64,000 nt of DNA. Origin: Pseudoflavonifractor sp. (GTDB lineage Bacteria > Bacteroidota > Bacteroidia > Bacteroidales > Muribaculaceae). The translations under genes were made by a program, and so were the position numbers. The stretch is from NCBI GenBank assembly GCA_023667145.1, contig JAMPAQ010000001.1, positions 414,505 to 478,504 on the forward strand. Direction: 5' to 3'. The first letter of the stretch is position 1. Every line of letters starts with the position of its first letter. Under the pieces are notes generated by a model. That model ran no database searches. It was given only the letters and a program-made list of their open reading frames with translations, and was not told where the DNA came from. Positions 52,459 through 59,890 of the stretch are shown piece after piece.

Positions 52459-54210
52459 GTGAAAAACGCGACATATTATTTAATATTAGTTATTATCTGT
52501 ACGATGACGGCTTGCGGGAGGCGGGACTCATGCCATCAGGCCCTGTTGCTTGCCGACAGTCTGGCATACGCCGATCCCGCACGTGCCATGGGGATTATCG
52601 ACAGCATCGGCGACGCGATGTCAGGCTGTAGCCGGTCTGACCGTATGCGCTGGCAGCTCGTGAGGCTCAAGGCCGCCGACGAGCTGGGACACGTTTGGCG
52701 CAATGACTCGGTTGTGTTGCCCATCCTTGAGTACTATTCCGGCGACTCCGAGCCCGACACGGTGAGCGCCGAGGCTTTCTATTACGGCGGACGCGTCTAC
52801 ACAATGCTTGGTGACGCGCCGCAGTCCCTCTCGTGGTTCCGCAAGGCCACCGACCGCCTCGGCGATGCCGGTTCCCCACGTTTGCGTCAGCTGATACACA
52901 ACCAAAGCGGCTCGCTCTATTCCCGTCAGCGGCTCTACAACGAGGCTGTCAAGGAGTATGGCATGGCGCTACGCTACAGTCAGCAGCTTAACGACTATCC
53001 CCGCATCATCTCCGACCAGATATATCTCGGCAAGGCATACCATGGTCTCAGAAACAACGACAGCGCCCTCCACTACCTCGACAAGGCACGTCTGACGGCC
53101 ATGTTCTTTGGCGACAGCGTCCGTGCCGCCCACATCCGCGTGCTTGAGTCGATGATATACATGGATATTGACAGTATGTGCCTCGCCCGCTCGCTGCTGC
53201 TCCCCTATCTCAGAGTCGATATCGGAGGGTACACCGGCGAGCAGTTCATGGCCGTGGGTCGCCTGTACCATCTGTCGGGACAATCCGACAGCGCCGAGGC
53301 TTACTACCTGCGGCTAGTCAACGACCCCAATCTCACCCTTCGTCAGGAAGCGTTTCACCAGCTCGGGCATATAGAGATAGACCGCAACAACCCATGGAAG
53401 GCTATGATGTTCATCACCAAGGCCCTCCGTCTGCGCGACACCATTGAGCACTTCGTGCAGACTCAGGGAGTCCAGCAAGTCAACGCCATCTACAACTACG
53501 AGATGCGTGAGCGCGAGACGCTGCGGCTCAAGGACGAGGTGGGCCGCGTGCGCCGTGTCCTGTTGTGGACCATCGGCATCGTCGCCGTAGTTGCTGTCAT
53601 CGCTATCCTCTATGCCAAGTATATGAGCCTCAAGCGCCGTCAGCTCCGTGCGCGTATACGCGCCATTGAGCAGATACGTGACGAGCAGTTCAAGCGCTCA
53701 CGCGAGTATGCCGGCGAGAGTCTTGCTCGCATCCACGAGCTTGAGTCGCGCATCTATGATGCCGGATGTGAGAACGAGCGGCTAAAGTCGGAACTTGAGG
53801 AGCGCAAGCGCGACTATGAGCTGTCGTCACGCTCGGCCTCGCTTGAGCTTGAGCGGCGCACGACAGCTGAGACACGCTTTTTCAACTCGGAGTTCTATAT
53901 CGGCCTCCGCGCCATGCTCGACTCGCCCGACACTCCCAATCTGTCGTCGGACGACTGGGACCGCATCAACCGCTATGTCAACGACACCTATCCGGGATTT
54001 GAGAACACCCTGCGCGGGGCCATGGGCTTGTCGGAACATGAGTACCGCATCACGCTGCTCATCAAGATCGGGATGCAGCCCAACGAGATTGCCCGCTTTG
54101 TCAACCGCAGCAAGGAGGCTGTCTCCTCGACCCGCCGCCGTCTTTTTGAGCGCCTTTTCAGCCGCAAGGGCACCGGAAAGGACTGGGACAAGTTTGTCGA
54201 ATCGCTCTGA
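52459..54210 (+). CDS. Membrane-tethered TPR protein with coiled coil and C-terminal HTH (candidate regulator)
   Basis: 583 residues, GTG start. A lipoprotein signal (MTAC, C19 lipidated) is followed by tetratricopeptide repeats from about 30 to 340 (for example AEAFYYGGRVYTMLGDAPQS). A membrane helix, VLLWTIGIVAVVAVIAILYA, lies at 367-387, then a coiled coil to about 480, and a C-terminal helix-turn-helix with LSEHEYRITLLIKIGMQPNE and IARFVNRSKEAVSSTRRRLF, which resembles LuxR/FixJ-type DNA-binding domains. This puts the TPR domain in the periplasm and the HTH in the cytoplasm, as in related Bacteroides regulators. No kinase domain is present. The sensed signal and DNA target are unknown. 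The downstream ATG at 52504 would delete the signal sequence. Confidence 0.85.
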   Translation: MKNATYYLILVIICTMTACGRRDSCHQALLLADSLAYADPARAMGIIDSIGDAMSGCSRSDRMRWQLVRLKAADELGHVWRNDSVVLPILEYYSGDSEPDTVSAEAFYYGGRVYTMLGDAPQSLSWFRKATDRLGDAGSPRLRQLIHNQSGSLYSRQRLYNEAVKEYGMALRYSQQLNDYPRIISDQIYLGKAYHGLRNNDSALHYLDKARLTAMFFGDSVRAAHIRVLESMIYMDIDSMCLARSLLLPYLRVDIGGYTGEQFMAVGRLYHLSGQSDSAEAYYLRLVNDPNLTLRQEAFHQLGHIEIDRNNPWKAMMFITKALRLRDTIEHFVQTQGVQQVNAIYNYEMRERETLRLKDEVGRVRRVLLWTIGIVAVVAVIAILYAKYMSLKRRQLRARIRAIEQIRDEQFKRSREYAGESLARIHELESRIYDAGCENERLKSELEERKRDYELSSRSASLELERRTTAETRFFNSEFYIGLRAMLDSPDTPNLSSDDWDRINRYVNDTYPGFENTLRGAMGLSEHEYRITLLIKIGMQPNEIARFVNRSKEAVSSTRRRLFERLFSRKGTGKDWDKFVESL

Positions 54211-54250
54211 CCGTCCCCGCTGCTTCACTTTTTTTAGACCCTGTTTCATG

Positions 54251-54342
54251 AAAAACGGTGGTGTATGGCATCATTATAATATATTGCAAGACAATGTAAT
54301 ATGTTTTGCACACTTTTTGCACACTTTAATATGACCGTTTTT
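54251..54342. other. Repeat cluster upstream of the candidate small RNA
   Basis: An 11-base direct repeat, TTTTGCACACT, occurs twice in tandem (54304-54314 and 54315-54325), one helical turn apart. It lies within a 9-bp inverted repeat, AAAAACGGT (54251-54259) and ACCGTTTTT (54334-54342). The arrangement directly precedes the TACATTTG promoter and looks like a regulator-binding region. The gap from 54211 to 54688 contains no gene other than the RNA. Confidence 0.5.
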
Positions 54343-54356
54343 CCTGACCCGATTCT

Positions 54357-54364
54357 TACATTTG
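54357..54364 (+). promoter_or_regulatory. -7 box TACATTTG of the candidate small RNA
   Basis: TACATTTG fits TAnnTTTG. The -33 region is poor (only T-rich TTTTTCC at 54338-54344 with a short spacer), which may mean the promoter needs an activator at the upstream repeats. Transcription would begin near 54371. Confidence 0.6.
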
Positions 54365-54370
54365 CTTTAG

Positions 54371-54517
54371 ATTAATTTGTGGCAATACGGTTGTAGATTC
54401 CGTATTTGTCTATAGAGGTAAAGACTAAAGCATGTCGGAGGCAAAGTAACGGCATTCTTAACGTAGAATGTGCGGGGGAGCGTATTAGCAGTAGCGCTGC
54501 CTTTGCCTCCGATTTTT
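54371..54517 (+). ncRNA. Candidate structured small RNA
   Basis: About 147 bases with no open frame, bounded by its own -7 box and a terminator. Stems visible by eye: AATACGG (54384-54390) with CCGTATT (54400-54406); GTCT (54408-54411) with AGAC (54422-54425); and a closing 11-bp stem, CGGAGGCAAAG (54436-54446) with CTTTGCCTCCG (54501-54511), followed by ATTTTTTATC. Inside the large loop CATTCT pairs with AGAATG (54453-54458, 54465-54470). The length is close to known Bacteroides regulatory RNAs. It does not match 6S RNA, tmRNA, RNase P or SRP RNA as far as I can tell. It could instead be a long leader for the lipoprotein gene, but the T-run terminator argues for a separate transcript. Confidence 0.6.
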
Positions 54518-54688
54518 TATCTTCAATCCATTTCGTCGGCATGGATTCCCACCCTGCAATTTGTGCGTGATTCCCGCGCCCGATTACCCATCCCGGCTTT
54601 TTTTGTGGAAAAAATCAGATTGATGTGTGTCGGTTGGAGATAAATGCCTATATTTACTACCCAAACAAAACCCAACTCACCCCTTGCG

Positions 54689-55351
54689 ATGGAAAGACTA
54701 TGTAAGATACTGATACTTTTGTTGATGCCCATTTTGGCATCGTGTGGCGATGACGAGCCTCAGCTTGAGTCGTTCAACTGGGATGGCCGAGAGTGTGTCA
54801 GCACCGGCGACGAGGTACACCAATCCTACGTCAACACGGGTGCCGGTGATATACGCTGTAGCTATCTCACCTTTACCGTCTACCGCCTGTTGACATGGCA
54901 GACCCCCGACACCTACAGCTGGACCCACGAACTGATGATTACCGGCTACAACCACTCGACGGGCGGTCACCTTGTCATCCCCGAGACAATCGTCACGGTC
55001 GACGCGTATGATACCGAGTTTCGCAAAAATCACCCCGACGACAGCTCCTCTCCCGTCCCCGTACTCAAGATATTTGCCATAAGGAGCGACGTTTTCAACA
55101 ATGGCGGTGCCATCGAGTCGCTGTCGCTGCCCTCGACCGTTGGGCTGATACATGGCGACGCGGCCTTCCTTGACAATTGTCCTCGTCTGACCGACATTTA
55201 TTGCCACTCACCCCGTCCAATAGACGTGGAGAGCCGCCGTATCGGAGTCGACTATGACAATGTCACCCTCCACGTTCCCGCCGGCACGCGTGCCGACTGG
55301 AGCGCCACCACTCCGTGGCGGCACTTTCTGCATATCATCGACGACCTCTGA
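54689..55351 (+). CDS. Small lipoprotein with BspA-type leucine-rich ending
   Basis: 220 residues from ATG 54689. The signal peptide ends in the lipobox ILASC with C19. The middle has no recognised domain (LESFNWDGRECVSTGDEVHQ, then TFTVYRLLTWQTPDTYSW). The last 90 residues follow the LRR_5/BspA pattern: IESLSLPSTVGLIHGDAAF, NCPRLTDIYCHSPRPI and VTLHVPAGTRADWSATTPW. Such proteins are usually surface lipoproteins. The longer start at 54644 would place extra charged residues before the signal peptide. It is read convergently with the flavodoxin-ferredoxin gene. Confidence 0.75.
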   Translation: MERLCKILILLLMPILASCGDDEPQLESFNWDGRECVSTGDEVHQSYVNTGAGDIRCSYLTFTVYRLLTWQTPDTYSWTHELMITGYNHSTGGHLVIPETIVTVDAYDTEFRKNHPDDSSSPVPVLKIFAIRSDVFNNGGAIESLSLPSTVGLIHGDAAFLDNCPRLTDIYCHSPRPIDVESRRIGVDYDNVTLHVPAGTRADWSATTPWRHFLHIIDDL

Positions 55352-55368
55352 TGACTATCCACTAAGCG

Positions 55369-56109
55369 CTACTTGCCGTTGCGGTAGGCGCGTTGCAGCC
55401 GAGTGCTGAAAGTCTCTCTCAACGCTATCCTTATGCCGTTGATCAGCGACTCGTTCACGTATATCGAGTCGGAGAGACAGGCATAGGCGCATTGTTGGCA
55501 CTGTATACAGTCCCGGTCGTCGGTGACATGTATCTTACCGTCAAGGTAGAGTATGTTCATCGGACAGCGTCTCACACACGCGCCACAGGCCGTGCAGCTC
55601 CCGGTGTCAAGACATACAATCTGTCCCCGCTCTATCCTACCGTCAAACTTGCGTCGCAGCATCTTCCTGCGCAGTCCCTCAGCAAACAGGCGTGCCTTGA
55701 AGATGTCCCGTCTGTCGGGTCGTCCCTTGTTATAGCCGTCCATTCCCGTCCACGGCCCGGTACGGTCAAATCCTCTTGCCGAGAACTCCCCAATTATCCG
55801 GCCACCCTTGGCCGCGATGATGCGCCTCAGGTGCTTGTGGTATCCCCCTAAGTTGGGTCGGCAACGAGTCGAGAATATGAATACATCTCGGCCGGTGAGG
55901 TCGAGACCTTCGGCAAGCCGTTGCAGCCTGATGTCGTGGGCGGCATAGTGTATCGCCGAGCCAAGTCCGATCAAGTCATAAGCCGACAGGTCGGCCTTGT
56001 CGGCATCCTCTATCCTCACCAGCTTGGCCTGAAGCGACTGTGCTATTTCCCGGGCTATCTTGAGCGTGTTGCCTTGGTATGATGACCTGTAGAATATCAC
56101 CGACTTCAT
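55369..56109 (-). CDS. Flavodoxin-ferredoxin fusion (EFR1-type)
   Basis: 246 residues. An N-terminal flavodoxin-like domain (VIFYRSSYQGNTLKIAREIA, then IGLGSAIHYAAHD and DVFIFSTRC) is fused to two 4Fe-4S motifs, CTACGACVRRCP and CIQCQQCAYAC, near residues 173-215. Such fusions probably relay electrons between ferredoxin pools and FMN. It overlaps the flavodiiron gene by four bases on the minus strand, so it is likely an electron donor or partner of that enzyme. The FMN loop (SSYQGNT) is slightly unusual, with Y-Q in place of the common T-G. Confidence 0.85.
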   Translation of the reverse strand: MKSVIFYRSSYQGNTLKIAREIAQSLQAKLVRIEDADKADLSAYDLIGLGSAIHYAAHDIRLQRLAEGLDLTGRDVFIFSTRCRPNLGGYHKHLRRIIAAKGGRIIGEFSARGFDRTGPWTGMDGYNKGRPDRRDIFKARLFAEGLRRKMLRRKFDGRIERGQIVCLDTGSCTACGACVRRCPMNILYLDGKIHVTDDRDCIQCQQCAYACLSDSIYVNESLINGIRIALRETFSTRLQRAYRNGK

Positions 56110-57296
56110 CGGGCGGCTTTTATGGCGGCGACGATGTTGGCCGCGAGTTCATCTATCGCGGGGCTGTCGCTGTGGCTCATGCGGCTCCTTATTGTCACGG
56201 TAGGTTCTATGATAGTGACATCCTTCATCTCCGACAGCATCCCGGCCATCAGCTTTCCGGCCATCGGCGCCCACGTGCCGTTCTCGATGATGGCGGCGCG
56301 GCGGTTTCGGTAGCCCTTTAGCTGCAAGTGGTGCAGAAAGTCGTGCATCGGGGGAAACACGCTGCCATCGTATGTAGCCGCCGCCACGACGAGCGTGCCC
56401 ATACGGAACGCCTGGGCGACTGCCTCTGACATGTCACAGCGGCACAGGTCCATTATCTCGACGTTCTCTATGCCGTCGGCTATGAGGCGCTCGGCGAGCA
56501 CCACAGCGGCCTGGGCCGTCCCGCCATATATCGACGCGTAGGCCACGAGTATACCATCGGCCTCCTCCGGCTCATAGCGGCTCCATGTGTCATACAGCCC
56601 GAAGTAGTCACCCGTGCGCCGCAGTATCGGTCCGTGTAGCGGGCAGATGTAGTCTATGTCGAGACCTCCCGCCTTCTTGAGCAGCGACTGCACCTGCGGC
56701 CCGTATTTACCGCAGATGTTGATGTAATAGCGGCGGGCCTCCCCCTTCCAGTTGTCGCGGTCGGCGGGGTCGTCAAACTGACCGAACGTGCCAAACGCGT
56801 CGGCTGAGAAATAGGTTTTCTCCTCCTCGGCATATACGGTCACGACTTCGGGCCAGTGGACCATCGGGGCGGTGATGAATGACAGCGTCACACCACCGAG
56901 TTCCAGGCGGCTGCCTTCCTTGACAGCGACAGTGCGTCCGTCGAGCTGTATGCCGTCAAAAAACTGTGGCAGCATCTGTAACGCCTTGGTCGTCCCCACT
57001 ACTTGCATCGACGGATACTTGTCGAGCATCTCGGCTACGACAGACGAGTGGTCAGGTTCCATGTGCTCGATGATGAGATAGTCGGGGGTGCGTCCTGCGA
57101 GTGCCTCGGTGAGGTTGGCTTTCCATTCTCCCGCCATGTCGCCATCGACCGTGTCTATCACGGCGGTCTTCTCCCCCTCGACGAGATAGGAGTTGTAGGT
57201 GATGCCGCGTGGCACGGGATATTGACTCTCAAAGAGGTCTATGTCATTGTCGGTCACGCCTATATACTTGATGCGTGGGGTAATCTCTTGTACCAT
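56106..57296 (-). CDS. Flavodiiron protein (A-type flavoprotein, FprA-like)
   Basis: 396 residues. The N-terminal metallo-beta-lactamase-like domain carries the diiron ligands in EHMEPDHSS (H78, E80, D82, H83), with further His in MVHWPEVV and CPLHGPI and Asp in FSADAFG. The C-terminal flavodoxin domain has the FMN-binding loop ASIYGGTAQAA and the second loop AAATYDGSVFPPM. FDPs reduce oxygen to water and/or nitric oxide to nitrous oxide, protecting anaerobes. It is the first gene of a two-gene unit with the flavodoxin-ferredoxin fusion. No clear TAnnTTTG promoter is seen upstream. Confidence 0.93.
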   Translation of the reverse strand: MVQEITPRIKYIGVTDNDIDLFESQYPVPRGITYNSYLVEGEKTAVIDTVDGDMAGEWKANLTEALAGRTPDYLIIEHMEPDHSSVVAEMLDKYPSMQVVGTTKALQMLPQFFDGIQLDGRTVAVKEGSRLELGGVTLSFITAPMVHWPEVVTVYAEEEKTYFSADAFGTFGQFDDPADRDNWKGEARRYYINICGKYGPQVQSLLKKAGGLDIDYICPLHGPILRRTGDYFGLYDTWSRYEPEEADGILVAYASIYGGTAQAAVVLAERLIADGIENVEIMDLCRCDMSEAVAQAFRMGTLVVAAATYDGSVFPPMHDFLHHLQLKGYRNRRAAIIENGTWAPMAGKLMAGMLSEMKDVTIIEPTVTIRSRMSHSDSPAIDELAANIVAAIKAAR

Positions 57297-57458
57297 TTTG
57301 TTATATTTTGGTTATATGTTTCAGTTATTGTTGCGTCAGTGCTGCGATGCGCTGGCGTGTGACCGCAGGTCATGCCGGGTCGCAAGCATTATGTTGTCGG
57401 CTGTGATCTCCATATCTCCCTATCTCTCGTTGTTATAACAATCGGTCGGCGGCAACGT

Positions 57459-57959
57459 TCACCGGGTCTCGCTGCGCTCGTAGGTTACAAATTCGTAGGT
57501 CACTCCCGTTCGGGGGTCAGTCTCGGTCTCCGACCGTTCTGTCTCTTGCCATACTCCCGACTCGATTTCGGGAAAGTAGGTGTCGGCATCCTCAACCGCG
57601 CCATGTATGTCGGTGAGCAACAGTCTGTCGGCCATCGCCATCGCCTGACGGTATATCTCACCGCCACCGATGATAAACGCCTCATCGGCATCCCCGGCCA
57701 TGGCGATTGCCTCGTCGAGCGAAGGGGCGGTTTCGGCCCCCTCGGACGAGTAGGAGCGGTTGCGGGTGACCACTATGTTGCGGCGGTTGGGTAGCGCCCC
57801 GTTGGGGAACGACTCAAACGTCTTGCGCCCCATTATCACAGGATGCCCGGTCGTCATCGCCTTAAATCGCTTGAGGTCGGCGCTTATATGATAGGCAAGG
57901 TCTCCACCACACCCTATCGCGCCATCCTCGGCGACTGCTGCTATTATCGTCAGTCTCAT
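57459..57959 (-). CDS. folA: Dihydrofolate reductase
   Basis: 166 residues, normal length. Reduces dihydrofolate to tetrahydrofolate with NADPH. Features: [20 protein letters not shown] near the N-terminus, the substrate-binding Asp in [29 protein letters not shown], and the NADPH-site [13 protein letters not shown]. The start overlaps the thyA stop by four bases (ATGA), so folA is translated with thyA. Confidence 0.95.
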   Translation of the reverse strand: MRLTIIAAVAEDGAIGCGGDLAYHISADLKRFKAMTTGHPVIMGRKTFESFPNGALPNRRNIVVTRNRSYSSEGAETAPSLDEAIAMAGDADEAFIIGGGEIYRQAMAMADRLLLTDIHGAVEDADTYFPEIESGVWQETERSETETDPRTGVTYEFVTYERSETR

Positions 57960-58750
57960 ACCGATACTGTTGCTTTTATGTGTGGATGCGGGTCGTAATC
58001 CTCAAGTCTGAAATCCTCATACTTGAAGTCAAATATACTCTTAACATCGGGATTTATTACCATCCTCGGCAGCTTGCGGGGCTCGCGTGACAACTGTTCC
58101 TCGACCTGCTCGAAGTGGTTGTTGTAGATATGTGCGTCGCCGAGTGTGTGGACAAACTCGCCCGGCTCAAGGCCGGTGACCTGAGCCATCATCATGAGCA
58201 ACAGGGCGTATGACGCGATGTTGAACGGCACGCCGAGGAATATGTCGGCACTCCGTTGGTAGAGTTGCAGGCTGAGCCGTCCTCCGGCGACATAAAACTG
58301 GAAGAACGCGTGGCAGGGGGGCAGGTTCATGTTTGGTAGGTCGGCCACGTTCCATGCGCTCACGATTATGCGCCGCGAGTCGGGGTTATGTCTTATCGTC
58401 TCCACCGCTTCGGTTATCTGGTCAATTGTGCCTCCGTTGTAGTCGGGCCACGAGCGCCACTGGTAACCGTAGATGTGGCCGAGGTTGCCGTCGGGGTCGG
58501 CCCATTCGTTCCATATCCTCACACCGTTGTCCTGTAGGTACTTGACGTTGGTGTCGCCTTTGAGAAACCATAGCAGCTCGTGTATTATCGACTTCAGGTG
58601 CAGCTTCTTGGTGGTGAGCATCGGAAATCCGTCGGCGAGGTCAAACCTCATCTGGTAGCCGAAGACACTGCGTGTCCCCGTCCCGGTGCGGTCGCCCTTG
58701 TCGGTGCCGTTGTCTCTCACGTGTCTCAGCAGGTCGAGATATTGTTTCAT
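57956..58750 (-). CDS. thyA: Thymidylate synthase
   Basis: 264 residues, the same length as E. coli ThyA. Converts dUMP to dTMP using methylene-tetrahydrofolate. The catalytic Cys is C146 in [13 protein letters not shown]. The arginine phosphate-binding segment (DRTGTGT) and [20 protein letters not shown], which contains the dUMP-binding Asn, are present. The dihydrofolate product is recycled by folA, which it overlaps. The polyferredoxin gene upstream ends one base before the thyA start region, so the three form one operon. Confidence 0.97.
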   Translation of the reverse strand: MKQYLDLLRHVRDNGTDKGDRTGTGTRSVFGYQMRFDLADGFPMLTTKKLHLKSIIHELLWFLKGDTNVKYLQDNGVRIWNEWADPDGNLGHIYGYQWRSWPDYNGGTIDQITEAVETIRHNPDSRRIIVSAWNVADLPNMNLPPCHAFFQFYVAGGRLSLQLYQRSADIFLGVPFNIASYALLLMMMAQVTGLEPGEFVHTLGDAHIYNNHFEQVEEQLSREPRKLPRMVINPDVKSIFDFKYEDFRLEDYDPHPHIKATVSV

Positions 58751-58751
58751 C

Positions 58752-59699
58752 TTATTCTCCTTTTTGTTTCAGTGTATTGTCATCTGTGACCCCGGTTTGT
58801 AGTGGGCGTGAGTACTTGTCCGATGTGCCCAGTGCCATGGTGGGAGCGTTGCCGTCGAGCGAGAGCCGTTGCATCATCGGTATAGACAGCTGCTTGCGGC
58901 GTGCCGTGTAGCTGATGGCATCGTTGGGGCACACTGGGAGGCAGTCAAAGCAGTTGATGCAGCGCGACGAGTCAATCACGTGGTCGCGCAGGTCGATGCA
59001 GTGGGCCTTGCAGGTGTGCTCACACCGGTGGCACTGTATGCACTTATCTGTGTCAATTTCGATGTGGAATACCGAGTGGCGCGATATGAGGCTCAGCGTG
59101 GCCCCGACGGGGCAGATGGTGTTGCAGTAGGTGCGTCCCGTCACGATGGCCATTATGGTCACTGTGACAGCCATTATGATGGCTATTGCCAGCCCTGTCA
59201 CGCCGGTGGCGACTGCCGGGACAAGATACTCGGCTTTGATGCCCGGGTCGCCGTAGAGCGGGCATACGAGTTCGGCTATCATCGTGGCATACGAGCTGTA
59301 GGGGTCGATGACGGCGATGACCGCCGTGAGTCCGCTTATCAGGAGCATCACGGCTATGACCAATATCAGGTAGCGCAGGGTGTTGTGGGGGGGACGGTAG
59401 CGGTATATCCGTTTGTGACGGGGACGCAGCCTCATGGCCGCGTGGGCGATGATGTCCTGGAGTGTCCCCAGGGGGCAGATGGTCGAGCAATAGATGCGGC
59501 CAAACATCAGCGTCACCAGCAGCCAGAAGCAGAATATGCCCATGTTAAAGGCCATGGCGGCGGCGATAAACTGCCACCGGCCTAATATCGCCACACGTGA
59601 CAGCGCGACAGGATATATCCCCATCAACATGAGTGTGAGCGCCGCGAATATGGCAAGCGAGACAACCACACGGGATATTTTGAGCAATTTTCCTGTCAT
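58752..59699 (-). CDS. Polyferredoxin-like 4Fe-4S membrane protein (NapH type)
   Basis: 315 residues from ATG 59697-59699. Four to five membrane helices are followed by two ferredoxin-type motifs, [11 protein letters not shown] and [12 protein letters not shown]. Short cysteine pairs ([24 protein letters not shown]) before the later helices match NapH/CcoG-type electron-transfer proteins. It probably passes electrons across or at the inner membrane; the acceptor is unknown. A GTG extension to 59741 overlaps the -7 box at 59741-59748 and cannot be transcribed. The stop is one base from the thyA start, which is an unexpected pairing with folate metabolism. Confidence 0.85.
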   Translation of the reverse strand: MTGKLLKISRVVVSLAIFAALTLMLMGIYPVALSRVAILGRWQFIAAAMAFNMGIFCFWLLVTLMFGRIYCSTICPLGTLQDIIAHAAMRLRPRHKRIYRYRPPHNTLRYLILVIAVMLLISGLTAVIAVIDPYSSYATMIAELVCPLYGDPGIKAEYLVPAVATGVTGLAIAIIMAVTVTIMAIVTGRTYCNTICPVGATLSLISRHSVFHIEIDTDKCIQCHRCEHTCKAHCIDLRDHVIDSSRCINCFDCLPVCPNDAISYTARRKQLSIPMMQRLSLDGNAPTMALGTSDKYSRPLQTGVTDDNTLKQKGE

Positions 59700-59740
59700 T
59701 GGCTTTTTTGTGCGGCATCCTCCTCGGAATGTCGCTATCA

Positions 59741-59748
59741 CAAAATTA
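59741..59748 (-). promoter_or_regulatory. -7 box TAATTTTG of the polyferredoxin-thyA-folA operon
   Basis: On the minus strand TAATTTTG fits TAnnTTTG and lies 41 bases before the polyferredoxin ATG. No clear -33 element was identified. Confidence 0.6.
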
Positions 59749-59829
59749 CACCATCCTCACCATTCCGCCAAACAATTGTCTCCGTTTTCACCAAAAACCT
59801 CCGGCCATACGCTTGCCATTCAACATGAA

Positions 59830-59858
59830 AAGGTCCCGCCCATCATGGGCGGGACCTT
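59830..59858. terminator. Bidirectional hairpin terminator
   Basis: AAGGTCCCGCCC (59830-59841), loop ATCAT and GGGCGGGACCTT (59847-59858) form a perfect 12-bp stem. It lies 33 bases after the stop of the large lipoprotein gene (read leftward) and is followed on the minus strand by TTCATG. Confidence 0.8.
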
Positions 59859-59890
59859 GATTTGCATCTGTGAGGTATTGGATATATGCG

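Noticed and set aside
54371-54517. 6S RNA, tmRNA or RNase P identity for the structured RNA
   Set aside because: The ends do not pair as in 6S, there is no tRNA-like end or tag frame, and RNase P core motifs are absent.
59700-59741. GTG start extending the polyferredoxin
   Set aside because: The GTG overlaps the -7 promoter box, so it would not be in the transcript.
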